From assembly GCF_000974445.1 (NCBI RefSeq), contig NZ_BBOJ01000009.1, positions 248,001-312,000 on the forward strand: DNA of 64,000 nucleotides. Direction: 5' to 3'. Below are positions 50,330 to 59,272 of this stretch, piece by piece. The notes beneath the pieces are model-generated. The model had not been told where the DNA came from. It did not search any database and worked only from the letters and a program-made list of their open reading frames with translations. Both the position numbers and the translations under genes were made by a program. This stretch comes from Lentzea aerocolonigenes. GTDB taxonomy: Bacteria; Actinomycetota; Actinomycetes; Mycobacteriales; Pseudonocardiaceae. Each line of letters starts with the position of its first letter. Within the stretch, counting starts at the first letter, position 1.

Positions 50330-50424
50330 TGAAGGACGGCCTTTCCCATGCCGGTGGGCGCGTTCCATCGCCGGAACGCGTTTAGACAAGTGCAAGCTCC
50401 GGTCAGCTGAGGCTTTTGGCCGCT

Positions 50425-50886
50425 TTAGTAGTCGATACGAGTTGCGAGTGACATCCACGCGGTGAACGGGGCGTTGTCCTCGCCTGTGGAGATCTGGTGC
50501 ACCGGCAAGTCCCACTCGCTGCGGGGCTTGCTGAAGAGTTCGTAGAACTCCCGGTCGTCGAACCCCGCCGCGGCCGCGTCGTCGCGGTCAGCGGCGTAGA
50601 TCACCTTGTCCACGCGCGCCCAGAGCGCGGCGGACAGGCACAGGGGACACGGCTCGCACGAGGAGATCAGCGTGCAGCCGGTCAGACGGAAGTCACCGAG
50701 CGCCTGGCAGGCCGCGCGGATCGCGACGACCTCGGCGTGCGCGGTGGGGTCGAGCGTTGACGTCACCTGGTTGACGCCGGTGGCGATGACCTCGCCGTCA
50801 CGGACGATCATCGCGCCGAACGGGCCACCTCCCGAGGCCACGTTGCGGGTGGCCAGGTCGATCGTGGCGAGCAGATGTGCGTTCAC
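50425..50886 (-). CDS. Guanine deaminase, cytidine-deaminase-fold
   Basis: A 153-residue protein from ATG 50886. Zinc motifs TAHAEVVAIRAAC (HAE) and SCEPCPLCLSAALWARV (PCxxC). The C-terminus EWDLPVHQI is typical of GuaD-type enzymes that convert guanine to xanthine. The xanthine dehydrogenase operon follows the same pathway. Confidence 0.87.
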   Translation of the reverse strand: MNAHLLATIDLATRNVASGGGPFGAMIVRDGEVIATGVNQVTSTLDPTAHAEVVAIRAACQALGDFRLTGCTLISSCEPCPLCLSAALWARVDKVIYAADRDDAAAAGFDDREFYELFSKPRSEWDLPVHQISTGEDNAPFTAWMSLATRIDY

Positions 50887-50905
50887 AGCAACAAACTCCA
50901 GAAAC

Positions 50906-53092
50906 TCAGGTACCGGTGAGGTGTTCCGGGCGGACCGGGACGCGGGTGAGCGCCAGGCCGGTCGCCGCGCGGATCGCCGCCACGATCGCCGGGGTCGACG
51001 AGATGGTGGGCGGTTCGCCGACGCCGCGGATGCCGTACGGGGCGTGGGGGTCGGCGAGCTCGAGCACGTCGATGCTCATCGGCGGCATGTCGAGCACGGT
51101 CGGGATGAGGTAGTCGGTGAACGACGGGTTGCGCACCTTGCCGCCGGAGGTCTGGATCTCCTCCATCACCGCGAGGCCGAGGCCCTGGGCGGAACCGCCC
51201 TGGATCTGGCCGACCACGGCCTGCGGGTTCAGCGCCTTGCCGACGTCCTGGGCGCAGTCCAGGGCGACGACGCGCACGAGACCGAGGTCGACGTCCACGT
51301 CGACGACCGCGCGGTGAGCGGCGAAGCCGTACTGGACGTGCGCGTTGCCTTGCCCGGTAACGGGATCGATGGCCTCGGTCGCACGGTGACGCCACTCGGT
51401 GGTCTCGTCGATCACCTCGTCGCCGATGTCGGTGCGGCCGGCCAGCTTGTCGCGCACCAACGCGCAGGCGGCCTTCACCGCGCCACCGGTCACGTACGTC
51501 TGGCGCGAGGCGGAGGTCGAGCCACCGTTGCCGATCGTCGTGTCCATCGGCAGCACGGTCACGCGCTCGATGCCCAGCTCGGTCCGCACGATCTGCTGCA
51601 TGATCGTCACCAGGCCCTGGCCGACCTCGCACGCAGCGGTGTGCACAGCGGCGGACAACGAACCGTTGACCATCGAAACGCGCACACGTGCGGTCGAGTA
51701 GTCGTCGTAGCCCTCGGAGAAGCAGATGTTCTTGATGCCGACGGCATATCCGACTCTGCGCACGACACCTTCGCCGTGCGTGGTGTTCGAGACACCACCG
51801 GGCAGTTCACGGATGTCCGACGACGTCCCTGCGGGCAAAGGCTTGTCCTGCACCAGCTTCAGCAGCTGCGCGACGGGCGCGGCCGAGTCGACCACCTGGC
51901 CGGTCGGCATCACGGAACCCTCGGTCATCGCGTTGCGCACCCGGACGTCCACCGGCGACATGCCCAGCGCCTCCGCCAGCTTGTCCATCTGGGACTCGTA
52001 GGCGAAACCTGCCTGCACAGCACCGAATCCGCGCATCGCACCGCACGGCGGGTTGTTCGTGTACACGCCGTACGCGTCCACGGTCACGTTGTCGACCTCG
52101 TACGGCCCAACGCCGAGCGTCGCCGCGTTGGCCACGACCGCAGGAGTCGACGACGCGTACGCGCCACCGTCCAGGTACATGCGAGTGCGGACGTAGACCA
52201 GCTTGCCCGTGTGGTCGGCGCCGTGCTCGTAGTACAGCACGGCCGGGTGCCGGTGCACGTGCCCGTAGAACGACTCCTCGCGGTTGTAGACCATCTTCAC
52301 GGGCTTGCCGGTGTGCAGCGCCAGCAGACACGCGTGCACCTGCATGGACAGGTCCTCACGGCCACCGAACGCGCCACCGACACCCGAGAGCGTCAACCGG
52401 ACCTGCTCCTGCGGCAGCCCGAGCGCGGCCGCGATCTGGTCGCGGTCGACGTGCAGCCACTGCGTCGCGATGTACAGGTCGACGGAACCGTCGGAAGCCG
52501 GCACCGCGAGCCCGGATTCCGGCCCGAGGAACGCCTGGTCCTGCATGCCGACCTCGTACCGGCCGGTGACCACGACCTCGGCCGTGACGTCCTGCGAGCC
52601 GCGCCGGATCGGCACGTGCCGCACCAGGTTCCCGCCGGGGTGCAACGGCGTGTCGTCCACCGCCGTTTCCATGTCCACAACGGGTTCGAGCACCTCGTAC
52701 GTCACGACGATCTTCTTCATCGCCCGCAGCGCGGTCTCCGGGTGGTCGGCACCGACCAGCGCGATCGGCTCGCCCTGGTAGCGCACGACGTCCACGGCCA
52801 GCACCGGCTGGTCCTTGTGCTCCAACCCGTACAGGTTGCGGCCGGGTACGTCGTCAGCAGTCAGCACCGCGTACACGCCCGGCACCTTCAACGCCTCGGT
52901 GATGTCGACCGACGTGATGCGGGCGTACGGGTGGGGCGAGCGCAGGGTCGCGCCCCAGATCATGTCCTCGTGCCACAGGTCGGACGCGTAGGCGAACTCG
53001 CCGCGCACCTTCAGGTTGCCGTCCGGGCGTTGCGGCGACGTCCCGATGCCACCCGACACCGCGGAGGTCAGTTCGGCGGGAGTGAGGGTCAT
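50906..53092 (-). CDS. Xanthine dehydrogenase, molybdopterin-binding subunit
   Basis: A 728-residue protein from ATG 53092. Molybdopterin enzyme motifs: LSGVGGAFGGREDLSMQVHA, PPCGAMRGFGAVQAGFAYE (catalytic-site Arg), and AAVHTAACEVGQGLVTIMQQ, with the catalytic Glu in YGIRGVGEPPTISS. It overlaps the amidohydrolase gene by 4 bp. Oxidises hypoxanthine/xanthine to urate with the FAD and Fe-S subunits upstream. Confidence 0.92.
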   Translation of the reverse strand: MTLTPAELTSAVSGGIGTSPQRPDGNLKVRGEFAYASDLWHEDMIWGATLRSPHPYARITSVDITEALKVPGVYAVLTADDVPGRNLYGLEHKDQPVLAVDVVRYQGEPIALVGADHPETALRAMKKIVVTYEVLEPVVDMETAVDDTPLHPGGNLVRHVPIRRGSQDVTAEVVVTGRYEVGMQDQAFLGPESGLAVPASDGSVDLYIATQWLHVDRDQIAAALGLPQEQVRLTLSGVGGAFGGREDLSMQVHACLLALHTGKPVKMVYNREESFYGHVHRHPAVLYYEHGADHTGKLVYVRTRMYLDGGAYASSTPAVVANAATLGVGPYEVDNVTVDAYGVYTNNPPCGAMRGFGAVQAGFAYESQMDKLAEALGMSPVDVRVRNAMTEGSVMPTGQVVDSAAPVAQLLKLVQDKPLPAGTSSDIRELPGGVSNTTHGEGVVRRVGYAVGIKNICFSEGYDDYSTARVRVSMVNGSLSAAVHTAACEVGQGLVTIMQQIVRTELGIERVTVLPMDTTIGNGGSTSASRQTYVTGGAVKAACALVRDKLAGRTDIGDEVIDETTEWRHRATEAIDPVTGQGNAHVQYGFAAHRAVVDVDVDLGLVRVVALDCAQDVGKALNPQAVVGQIQGGSAQGLGLAVMEEIQTSGGKVRNPSFTDYLIPTVLDMPPMSIDVLELADPHAPYGIRGVGEPPTISSTPAIVAAIRAATGLALTRVPVRPEHLTGT

Positions 53093-54441
53093 CGCGCAGC
53101 CTCCTGGAGCTTGGTGCTGGCGGCGGAGAGGTCACGCGCCAGCTCGTCGGTCGACGCCGTGAGCAGAACACCGTCCCGCACCACGACCTCACCGCCCACG
53201 ATCAACAGTTTCAACGGCGGGGGAGTGCCCAGCACGAGCGCCGCCACCGGGTCCGCGATCCCCGCGTAGTCCATTCCGGACAGGTCCCACACGGCCAGGT
53301 CCGCGACCTTGCCCGGCTCGATCGAGCCCAGCGAGTCCGCCCGGCCGAGCACCTGCGCGCCGCCCATCGTGCCCATCCACAACGCCTTGCGGGCGTCCAG
53401 CGCACGTGGCCCACCGCGCTGACGGGCCTGGTACAGTGCCGAACGCAGCTCGACGACCAGTCCACCGTCCTCGTTGGACGCCGCGCCGTCGACCCCGAGC
53501 CCGACCGGTGCACCCGCGTCCAGCAGGTCCCGGACCGGCGCGATCCCGGTGCCCAGACGCCCGTTGGACGTCGGACAGTGCGCGGAACCCGTTGAGGTCG
53601 CCCCGAGGCGCTTCACCGCGTCGGCGTTGAGGTGCACGGTGTGCGCGAGCCACACGTCCGAACCCAGCCAGCCGAGCTGCTCGGCGTACTCGGTCGGCGT
53701 GCACCCGTTCTCCGCCAGGCACTGCTCTTCCTCGTCCAGCGTCTCGGCGAGGTGCGTGTGCAGCCGGACGCCGTGCCGGCGGGCCAGGGAAGCAGCTCCG
53801 GTCATCAGCTCCTTCGACACCGAGAACGGCGAGCACGGTCCGACGGCGACCCTCACCAGCGCGTCGTCCGCGGTCGAGTGGTAGTCGCCGATCGCCTGCT
53901 CGGTCGCGACCAGCGCGGCCTCGGTGTCCTCGACCAGGTTGTCCGGCGGCAGTCCGCCGTGGGACTCGCCGCGGTCCATCGACCCGCGGATCGCCTCCAG
54001 CCGGATCCCGATCCGCCGCCCCGCCGACACGAGCGCGTTGAACACGTCACCGCCGCCGGACGGGAAGACGTAGTGGTGGTCGGCGGCCAGCGTGCAGCCG
54101 GTCAACGCCAGCTTCGCGAGGCCCGCGGACGCCGCCGCGTGCGTCACGGTGTCGTCGAGCCCGCGCCACACCGGGTACAGCGTGGTCAGCCACTCGAACA
54201 GCGTCGCGTCCTGGGCGAGGCCCCGCGTCGCCCACTGGTACAGGTGGTGGTGCGTGTTGATCAGCCCCGGCGTGACCAGGCACGACGACGCGTCGACGTA
54301 CGTGTGCGACTCGGACGGCCGAGGCGCGGGACCCGAACCGACGGACTGGATGCGCCCGTCGGCCACGACCACGTGACCGGACAGGTGCTCGGTCCCGGCC
54401 GAGTCCACGGTGGACACCGCACAGCGGTCGAGGACGATCAT
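53089..54441 (-). CDS. 8-oxoguanine deaminase-like amidohydrolase
   Basis: A 450-residue protein from ATG 54441. Amidohydrolase metal site: LVTPGLINTHHHLYQWATRGL, then GVRLHTHLAETLDEE, LAHTVHLN, and GLGVDGAASNEDGG with the catalytic Asp. INTHHHLYQ with a following LFEWLTTLYPVW is typical of 8-oxoguanine deaminases. Embedded between Xdh subunits. Confidence 0.85.
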   Translation of the reverse strand: MIVLDRCAVSTVDSAGTEHLSGHVVVADGRIQSVGSGPAPRPSESHTYVDASSCLVTPGLINTHHHLYQWATRGLAQDATLFEWLTTLYPVWRGLDDTVTHAAASAGLAKLALTGCTLAADHHYVFPSGGGDVFNALVSAGRRIGIRLEAIRGSMDRGESHGGLPPDNLVEDTEAALVATEQAIGDYHSTADDALVRVAVGPCSPFSVSKELMTGAASLARRHGVRLHTHLAETLDEEEQCLAENGCTPTEYAEQLGWLGSDVWLAHTVHLNADAVKRLGATSTGSAHCPTSNGRLGTGIAPVRDLLDAGAPVGLGVDGAASNEDGGLVVELRSALYQARQRGGPRALDARKALWMGTMGGAQVLGRADSLGSIEPGKVADLAVWDLSGMDYAGIADPVAALVLGTPPPLKLLIVGGEVVVRDGVLLTASTDELARDLSAASTKLQEAAR

Positions 54442-54899
54442 CGGCGCGACGCCGCCAATCGCACGGCGTCCAGGATCTTCTCGTAACCCGTGCAGCGGCA
54501 CAGGTTCCCGGCGAGCGCCTCGCGGATCTCCGGGTCGGACGGGTTCGGCACGCGGTCGAGCAGGTCGTGCGCCTGCACCACGAGACCGGGCGTGCAGAAC
54601 CCGCACTGCACCGCGCCCGCCTCGACGAACGCCTCCTGCACCGGGTCGAGCTGATCGCCCTCGGCGAGCCCCTCGACCGTGCGAACGGAACGGTCCTGCG
54701 CCTGCCCGGCCGCGACCAGGCACGCGCACACCGGCACGTTGTCCAGGTAGACCGTGCAGGAACCGCACTCGCCCTGCTCGCAGGCGTTCTTCGAACCGGG
54801 CAGCCCGAGCCGTTCACGCAACATGAACAGCAGCGACTCGCCCTCCCACACGTCGTCGGCCTGCCGCTGCTCGCCGTTGACCGTCACGTTCACGCGCAT
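54438..54899 (-). CDS. Xanthine dehydrogenase [2Fe-2S] subunit
   Basis: A 153-residue protein from ATG 54899. Two [2Fe-2S] motifs: ACEQGECGSCTVYLDNVPVC and QCGFCTPGLV...LCRCTGY. Small subunit of the molybdenum hydroxylase. Overlaps the FAD subunit by 10 bp and the amidohydrolase by 4 bp. Confidence 0.93.
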   Translation of the reverse strand: MRVNVTVNGEQRQADDVWEGESLLFMLRERLGLPGSKNACEQGECGSCTVYLDNVPVCACLVAAGQAQDRSVRTVEGLAEGDQLDPVQEAFVEAGAVQCGFCTPGLVVQAHDLLDRVPNPSDPEIREALAGNLCRCTGYEKILDAVRLAASRR

Positions 54900-55765
54900 G
54901 GCCGCTCCTCGCTTCCATTCTTTTTGGCTAGAAGTTCCTGCCAGGCCCAGCCCAGCGTCCTGCGGGCCATCACGGCCAGAGCGTGCTTGCGGTAGGCCGC
55001 AGACCCGCGCACGTCGTCGATCGGTGACGCGGCCCGCGAGACCAGTTCCCCGAACTCGCGCTTCACCGAGTCCAGCAACGGCTTCGGGTTCTTGAAGTCC
55101 AGCGCCGAAGCCAGGAACTCCTCGGCCTCTGGCGCCCGGCGCGGCGTCGGAGCGGCCGACCCGACCGCGGCGCCCACCCGGTTCTCCTGCGGGAACAGCG
55201 AGATCGCGAACGAGCACACCGCGATCACCATGGCGTTGCGGGTGCCGACCTTCGAGAACTGTTGTGGCCCCTTGGCAGGCGTCAGGTGGACGGCCACGAT
55301 CAGTTCGTCCGGCTCCAAGGCGTTCCGCTTGACCCCCAGGTAGAACTCGGCGGCCGGGATCATCCGCGTCCCGCGCACGGAGGCCACCTCGATGACCGCG
55401 TCCGACGCCAGCAGCACCGGGTGCGTGTCGCCCGCGGGGGAAGCCGCGCCGAGGTTGCCGCCCACCGTGCCCCGGTTGCGGATCTGCGGCGACCCGACAG
55501 TCCGCGAGGCCATGGCGAGGCCCGGCAGCTGAGCACCCAGCTCGTCGATGATCCGCACGTACGGCACGCCGGCACCGACGCGCAACCCGTCTTCCCACTG
55601 CTGGAGCTCGGGGATGCGCGTCAGGTCCAGCAGCGCGGCCGGCCTGCGGTGGTCGTAGTTCAGCTCCACCATGACGTCGGTGCCACCGGCGATCGGCACG
55701 GCGTCGGGGCGCTCGGCCTTGATCTCCAACGCCTCGGCGAGCGTTTCCGGTCGAAGGAAGTCCAT
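54890..55765 (-). CDS. Xanthine dehydrogenase FAD-binding subunit
   Basis: A 291-residue protein from ATG 55765. CoxM/PucC-type FAD domain: AVPIAGGTDVMVELNYDHR and IRNRGTVGGNLGAASPAGDT, with a C-terminal CO-dehydrogenase flavoprotein domain (FSKVGTRNAMVIAVCSF). Transfers electrons from the Fe-S subunit to NAD or another acceptor. Confidence 0.92.
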   Translation of the reverse strand: MDFLRPETLAEALEIKAERPDAVPIAGGTDVMVELNYDHRRPAALLDLTRIPELQQWEDGLRVGAGVPYVRIIDELGAQLPGLAMASRTVGSPQIRNRGTVGGNLGAASPAGDTHPVLLASDAVIEVASVRGTRMIPAAEFYLGVKRNALEPDELIVAVHLTPAKGPQQFSKVGTRNAMVIAVCSFAISLFPQENRVGAAVGSAAPTPRRAPEAEEFLASALDFKNPKPLLDSVKREFGELVSRAASPIDDVRGSAAYRKHALAVMARRTLGWAWQELLAKKNGSEERPCA

Positions 55766-55767
55766 CG

Positions 55768-56082
55768 TCAGCTACCTCGGTAGGTGGAGTAGGCGAACGG
55801 CGACAGCAGCAGCGGCACGTGGTAGTGCTGGGCCGGATCGGAGTAGTCGAAGGTGAGCACGACCTCGGGGAAGAACGGCGCCGCCTGCGAGGTGTCGAAG
55901 ACCAGCCGGTACACGCCGGCCTCCAGACCGTCACCCCATCCGGTGATTCGTCCGTCGGCGTTCGTCTCGGCTTTCGCCACCTCGGTCCCGTCGCGGCGCT
56001 GCAGCGACACGGTGATGCCCGTGAACGGCCTGCCGCGTGCCGCGTCCAGCACGTGCGTGGAGATCGTCACTCGCCCTCCCAT
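55768..56082 (-). CDS. uraH: 5-hydroxyisourate hydrolase
   Basis: A 104-residue transthyretin-like protein from ATG 56082. ISTHVLDAARGRPFTGITVSL with the catalytic His, and the C-terminal tetrapeptide YRGS that defines the family. Hydrolyses the uricase product 5-hydroxyisourate. Uricase itself is not in the window. First gene of the minus-strand catabolic operon, divergent from pucR (128-bp promoter region). Confidence 0.92.
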   Translation of the reverse strand: MGGRVTISTHVLDAARGRPFTGITVSLQRRDGTEVAKAETNADGRITGWGDGLEAGVYRLVFDTSQAAPFFPEVVLTFDYSDPAQHYHVPLLLSPFAYSTYRGS

Positions 56083-56210
56083 CTGGTTGTGAGCCAGTAC
56101 ACAGACCCGATGTGTCCCTGAGCTACGGCCGGATTACATGAATCAGCAGGCTCCTACACGTAACGAATTTGTGCTTTCCTACAAACACGAATGGACGAAA
56201 GTGACCTCCC
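56083..56210. promoter_or_regulatory. Divergent promoter region of the purine operon and pucR
   Basis: The 128 bp between uraH and pucR are AT-richer than their surroundings. A small inverted repeat TTTGT (56168-56172) / ACAAA (56181-56185) is seen, and CGAA recurs nearby. A PucR site here is likely by position only. Confidence 0.35.
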
Positions 56211-57650
56211 ATGTTGCTGCTGCGGACGTTGCTGCAGATGCCGGAACTGCGCCTGAGCCTGCACACCGGCTCCGACCAGCTCGACCGCACCGTCACCCGC
56301 GTGTACGGAACGGAGCTGCCCGACCCCAGCCGGTACCTGTCCGGCGGGGAGCTCGTGCTGTCCGGCCTGCTCTGGCACCACGGCCCGCAGGACTCCGAGA
56401 CGTTCGTCCGCTCGCTCGCCTCCGCGAAGGTCGCGGGACTGGCCGCCAGTGAGACCGAGAACCGCGCGCTGCCCGGCGACCTGGTCGACGCTTGCGTTCG
56501 CCACCACGTGCCGTTGCTGGAGGTGCCGGTCGACCTGTCGTTCGCGACGATCACCGAGCGCGTCTCGATGGAGCTCGTCGGCCTCTCCCGGCACCGCCGC
56601 CTGCTGAACGTCGTCGCGGAGGGCTCCGGCCTGCCCGCGTTGCTGCTGGCGGGCAGCCACGAGCTGAGCGCGCAGTGCTGGGTGCTCTCCACGACCGGCA
56701 GGGTCGTCGCGGGCGGCGAACTGCCGGAGCGGGTGAGCCTGGTCAAGGAGTTCCTCCAGGCCGACCGTCTGCCGAAGACGGTCAGGGGCGTGACGCTCGT
56801 GCCCGTCTCCGAACGCGGCGGCAGCCGGCTCACCAGCTGGATCCTCGTCGTGGGCGGCGAACCGCAGCTGGAGGCCGCCGCCGAGCTCGCCTCGCTCGTC
56901 GCGCTGGAACGCCTGCGGCAGGCCCAGGGCCGTCAGATCGAGAACCGCACGGCCGCACCGCTGGTGGCCGCGGTGCTGAGCGGGTCGGCGGACCTGGAGT
57001 CACGTCTGGCGGCGGCCGGGCTGGAGGACGCCCGGCTGCGGGTGATCAGCGCCGTCACGTCCGACCAGCGCACGGAACTCGCGGCCGCCGTGCTGGAGGA
57101 AGCGCTGCCCCAAGCACTGGTGACGCCCGTCGCGGACACGGTCTGCGCCGTGGCGAAGGCCGACGACGCGGTGCCCGACGACGTGCGTGAGGCGATGCGC
57201 GTGATGGAACCGGGCCTCGGCTCGTCCCGCGTGCTCGTCGGCATCAGCTCACCGGTCGTCTCGCGTGGACTGCGTGGCGCTGCGGAGGAGGCAACGCACG
57301 CGCGCAGGCTCGGCGAACGGCGTGGAGGCCGCACGTGTGTGGTGGCGGGCGAGGAGATCGCACTGCACCAACTGCTGCTCGCGGGCGTGCCGGAGGAGTT
57401 GCGCGGTTCGTTGCGCAGGCGCCTGCTCGGCCCGGTGCTGGACTACGACGCCGAACACGGCTCCGACCTCGCCGGGACGTTGAAGGTGTTCCTGGACTGT
57501 TCGGGCTCCTGGACGACCGCCGCCGCCAAGCTGCACGTCCACGTGAACACGTTGCGGTACCGGGTGGGGCGCGTGGAGGAGCTGCTGGGCGTCGACCTGG
57601 CCGAGTTCGAGGCCCGCGTGGACCTCTTCCTGGCGTTGCAGGCGGGGTAG
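56211..57650 (+). CDS. PucR-family regulator of purine catabolism
   Basis: A 479-residue protein from ATG 56211. The N-terminal PucR domain is LLQMPELRLSLHTGSDQLDR, GGELVLSGLLWH and VPLLEVPVDLSFATI. A GAF/CdaR-like middle follows, and a C-terminal PucR HTH: TLKVFLDCSGSWTTAAAKLHVHVNTLRYRV. Almost certainly the regulator of the divergent operon. Confidence 0.9.
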   Translation: MLLLRTLLQMPELRLSLHTGSDQLDRTVTRVYGTELPDPSRYLSGGELVLSGLLWHHGPQDSETFVRSLASAKVAGLAASETENRALPGDLVDACVRHHVPLLEVPVDLSFATITERVSMELVGLSRHRRLLNVVAEGSGLPALLLAGSHELSAQCWVLSTTGRVVAGGELPERVSLVKEFLQADRLPKTVRGVTLVPVSERGGSRLTSWILVVGGEPQLEAAAELASLVALERLRQAQGRQIENRTAAPLVAAVLSGSADLESRLAAAGLEDARLRVISAVTSDQRTELAAAVLEEALPQALVTPVADTVCAVAKADDAVPDDVREAMRVMEPGLGSSRVLVGISSPVVSRGLRGAAEEATHARRLGERRGGRTCVVAGEEIALHQLLLAGVPEELRGSLRRRLLGPVLDYDAEHGSDLAGTLKVFLDCSGSWTTAAAKLHVHVNTLRYRVGRVEELLGVDLAEFEARVDLFLALQAG

Positions 57651-57659
57651 TTTGAAGGG

Positions 57660-57974
57660 GTGCCCTTCAGCCTGATGGAGGCGCTGCGCCGGCTGCGTTT
57701 TCAAAGCCCTCCCGCTCGTGTGTCCCCGCATCGGCCGATCGAACGAATCGCGGCCGACCTTCGTCGTGTGCGGCGGACACGGGCGTGCTTCGAGCCGGGG
57801 GCCTCGGCGGTCAAGAAGATCGCCGCTCGTCAGGCGTACGACGCGTTGCTCGTGCAGGCGTGCAAGGCGCTGGACGTCGACCATCGGTTGCGGGTCCTGC
57901 CTGAAGGGATGGACCGGGAGATCGAGCGGATCCGCGTCGAGGAAAGGCTGAGGGATCTCGGGTTGTCACTCTGA
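57660..57974 (+). CDS. Small conserved basic protein of unknown function
   Basis: A 104-residue protein from GTG 57660, 9 bp after pucR with GAAGGGG upstream. Arg-rich and helical: PIERIAADLRRVRRTRACFE, KKIAARQAYDALLVQACKAL, EGMDREIERIRVEERLRDLG. I recall similar unnamed ORFs in actinomycetes. The upstream phase and ribosome site support real coding. Confidence 0.6.
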   Translation: MPFSLMEALRRLRFQSPPARVSPHRPIERIAADLRRVRRTRACFEPGASAVKKIAARQAYDALLVQACKALDVDHRLRVLPEGMDREIERIRVEERLRDLGLSL

Positions 57975-58040
57975 CGGCTGATGCTGTGTGAGCCTTCAGG
58001 CTGATGTATCCGCGCCTGCTCGCTTCCTACTGTTCCCACC

Positions 58041-58361
58041 ATGAAGACGGCCTTACTCGTGGGCCTGCTGCTGGCCGGGAGCACCGGCTGCGCGGCAGCG
58101 CCCAGCATCCGCGTGGTGGTGGACGGTTCGGGCACGACCGACCGGCTCACCTACGCCATTCCCGGTGAGGAGGAACGAGTCCTCCGCAACCCGGACATGC
58201 CGTTCGAGCGCATGAGCAAGCGCAAGGGCCGGATCGCGATCCGGCTCGAGGGCGTGCACGGCGAACTCACGTGCAAGATCATCATCAACGGACGTCAGGT
58301 GAAGTCCTCGACGTCGAACACGGGTGCCGCACTCACGTGCGATCACTCTATGGCCGTCTGA
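58041..58361 (+). CDS. Small exported lipoprotein
   Basis: A 106-residue protein from ATG 58041 with signal KTALLVGLLLAGSTGC (lipobox Cys17). A beta-rich mature domain follows (SIRVVVDGSGTTDRLTYAIPG, HGELTCKIIINGRQV) resembling MmpS-like domains by strand order only. Function unknown. Confidence 0.6.
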   Translation: MKTALLVGLLLAGSTGCAAAPSIRVVVDGSGTTDRLTYAIPGEEERVLRNPDMPFERMSKRKGRIAIRLEGVHGELTCKIIINGRQVKSSTSNTGAALTCDHSMAV

Positions 58362-58411
58362 CGCAAGAAGAAGAAAGCCCGTAACTTCGATGTGTTGGGG
58401 AGGTACGGGTG

Positions 58412-59146
58412 ATGAGTGACGTACTGGCGATGACCACCACAGGGGTCATCAGGGGCAGGAACGACGTGCCGCCGCACTTCCGGCCGCCCGCGCCGCCGCG
58501 GCACTTCGTCGGCAGGGAAGCGGAACTGGCGGGCATTCGGGCCGGCGGGGTGACGGTGCTGAGCGGGGCCGGCGGGGTGGGGAAGACGGCGCTGGCGCTC
58601 AAGTGGTTGCGGGAGAGGGGATCCGGCGACCAGCTCTACTTCGATTTGGCCACGCACGACCTGGACGCGCTGCTGCGGGCGTTCCGTCTCAACCACGTGT
58701 CCGCGGACGACAGAGCCGCGCTGTTCCGCAGTCTCGTGAGCCGGCGGCAGTTCACCCTGTTGCTGGACAACGCGGACTCGGCCGACCAGGTGACGCCGCT
58801 GCTGCCCGCACAGGGGACGGTGCTGATCACCAGTCGTACCAGGCTGAATCTCCCACAGGCGGGCGAGATCGACGTCGCGCCGCTCACCGACGACGGACGC
58901 CTGCGGCAGCTCCTCGATCTGTCCTATGTGGAGCTTCCGGAACGGCAGGCGCGGCTCTACCGGCTCTGCGCGTGGCAGTCCGGTGCGTTCGACGTGCCGG
59001 TGGCGGCGGCGATCGCGGGAGAACCCGAGTGCGACGTCGAGGACGCGCTGGACGACCTGGTCGAGAAGTCGTTGCTGACCGAGGTCGGCGACTACGCGTT
59101 CAGGTTCCATGAGCTCGTGCGTGCTCATGCGCGCACGAAGAGCTAA
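58412..59146 (+). CDS. Stand-alone NB-ARC (STAND) ATPase
   Basis: A 244-residue protein from ATG 58412 (GGGGAGG upstream; GTG 58409 possible). FVGREAELAGIRAGGVTVLSG leads into Walker A SGAGGVGKTALALKWL, then LLLDNADSADQVTPLLP (Walker B) and VLITSRTRLNL (sensor), with a small winged-helix-like C-terminus. No effector or repeat domain is fused, unlike normal STAND proteins of 600-1000 residues. Perhaps a truncated or split member. Confidence 0.75.
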   Translation: MSDVLAMTTTGVIRGRNDVPPHFRPPAPPRHFVGREAELAGIRAGGVTVLSGAGGVGKTALALKWLRERGSGDQLYFDLATHDLDALLRAFRLNHVSADDRAALFRSLVSRRQFTLLLDNADSADQVTPLLPAQGTVLITSRTRLNLPQAGEIDVAPLTDDGRLRQLLDLSYVELPERQARLYRLCAWQSGAFDVPVAAAIAGEPECDVEDALDDLVEKSLLTEVGDYAFRFHELVRAHARTKS

Positions 59147-59272
59147 CGGCTTGAAAAGCACCAACGGCCGTTTAAGATGAAGCACTCCGCTGAACCGGAA
59201 GCGTTGGCGTTTAACGGTTATCAACACCGGGTGCTCCATTCGGGAATCTGAATTGGTCATATCCTTCTCGTC

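Noticed and set aside
50330..50424. Purine riboswitch before the permease gene
   Set aside because: No recognisable aptamer core, and regulation by PucR is more likely in actinomycetes.
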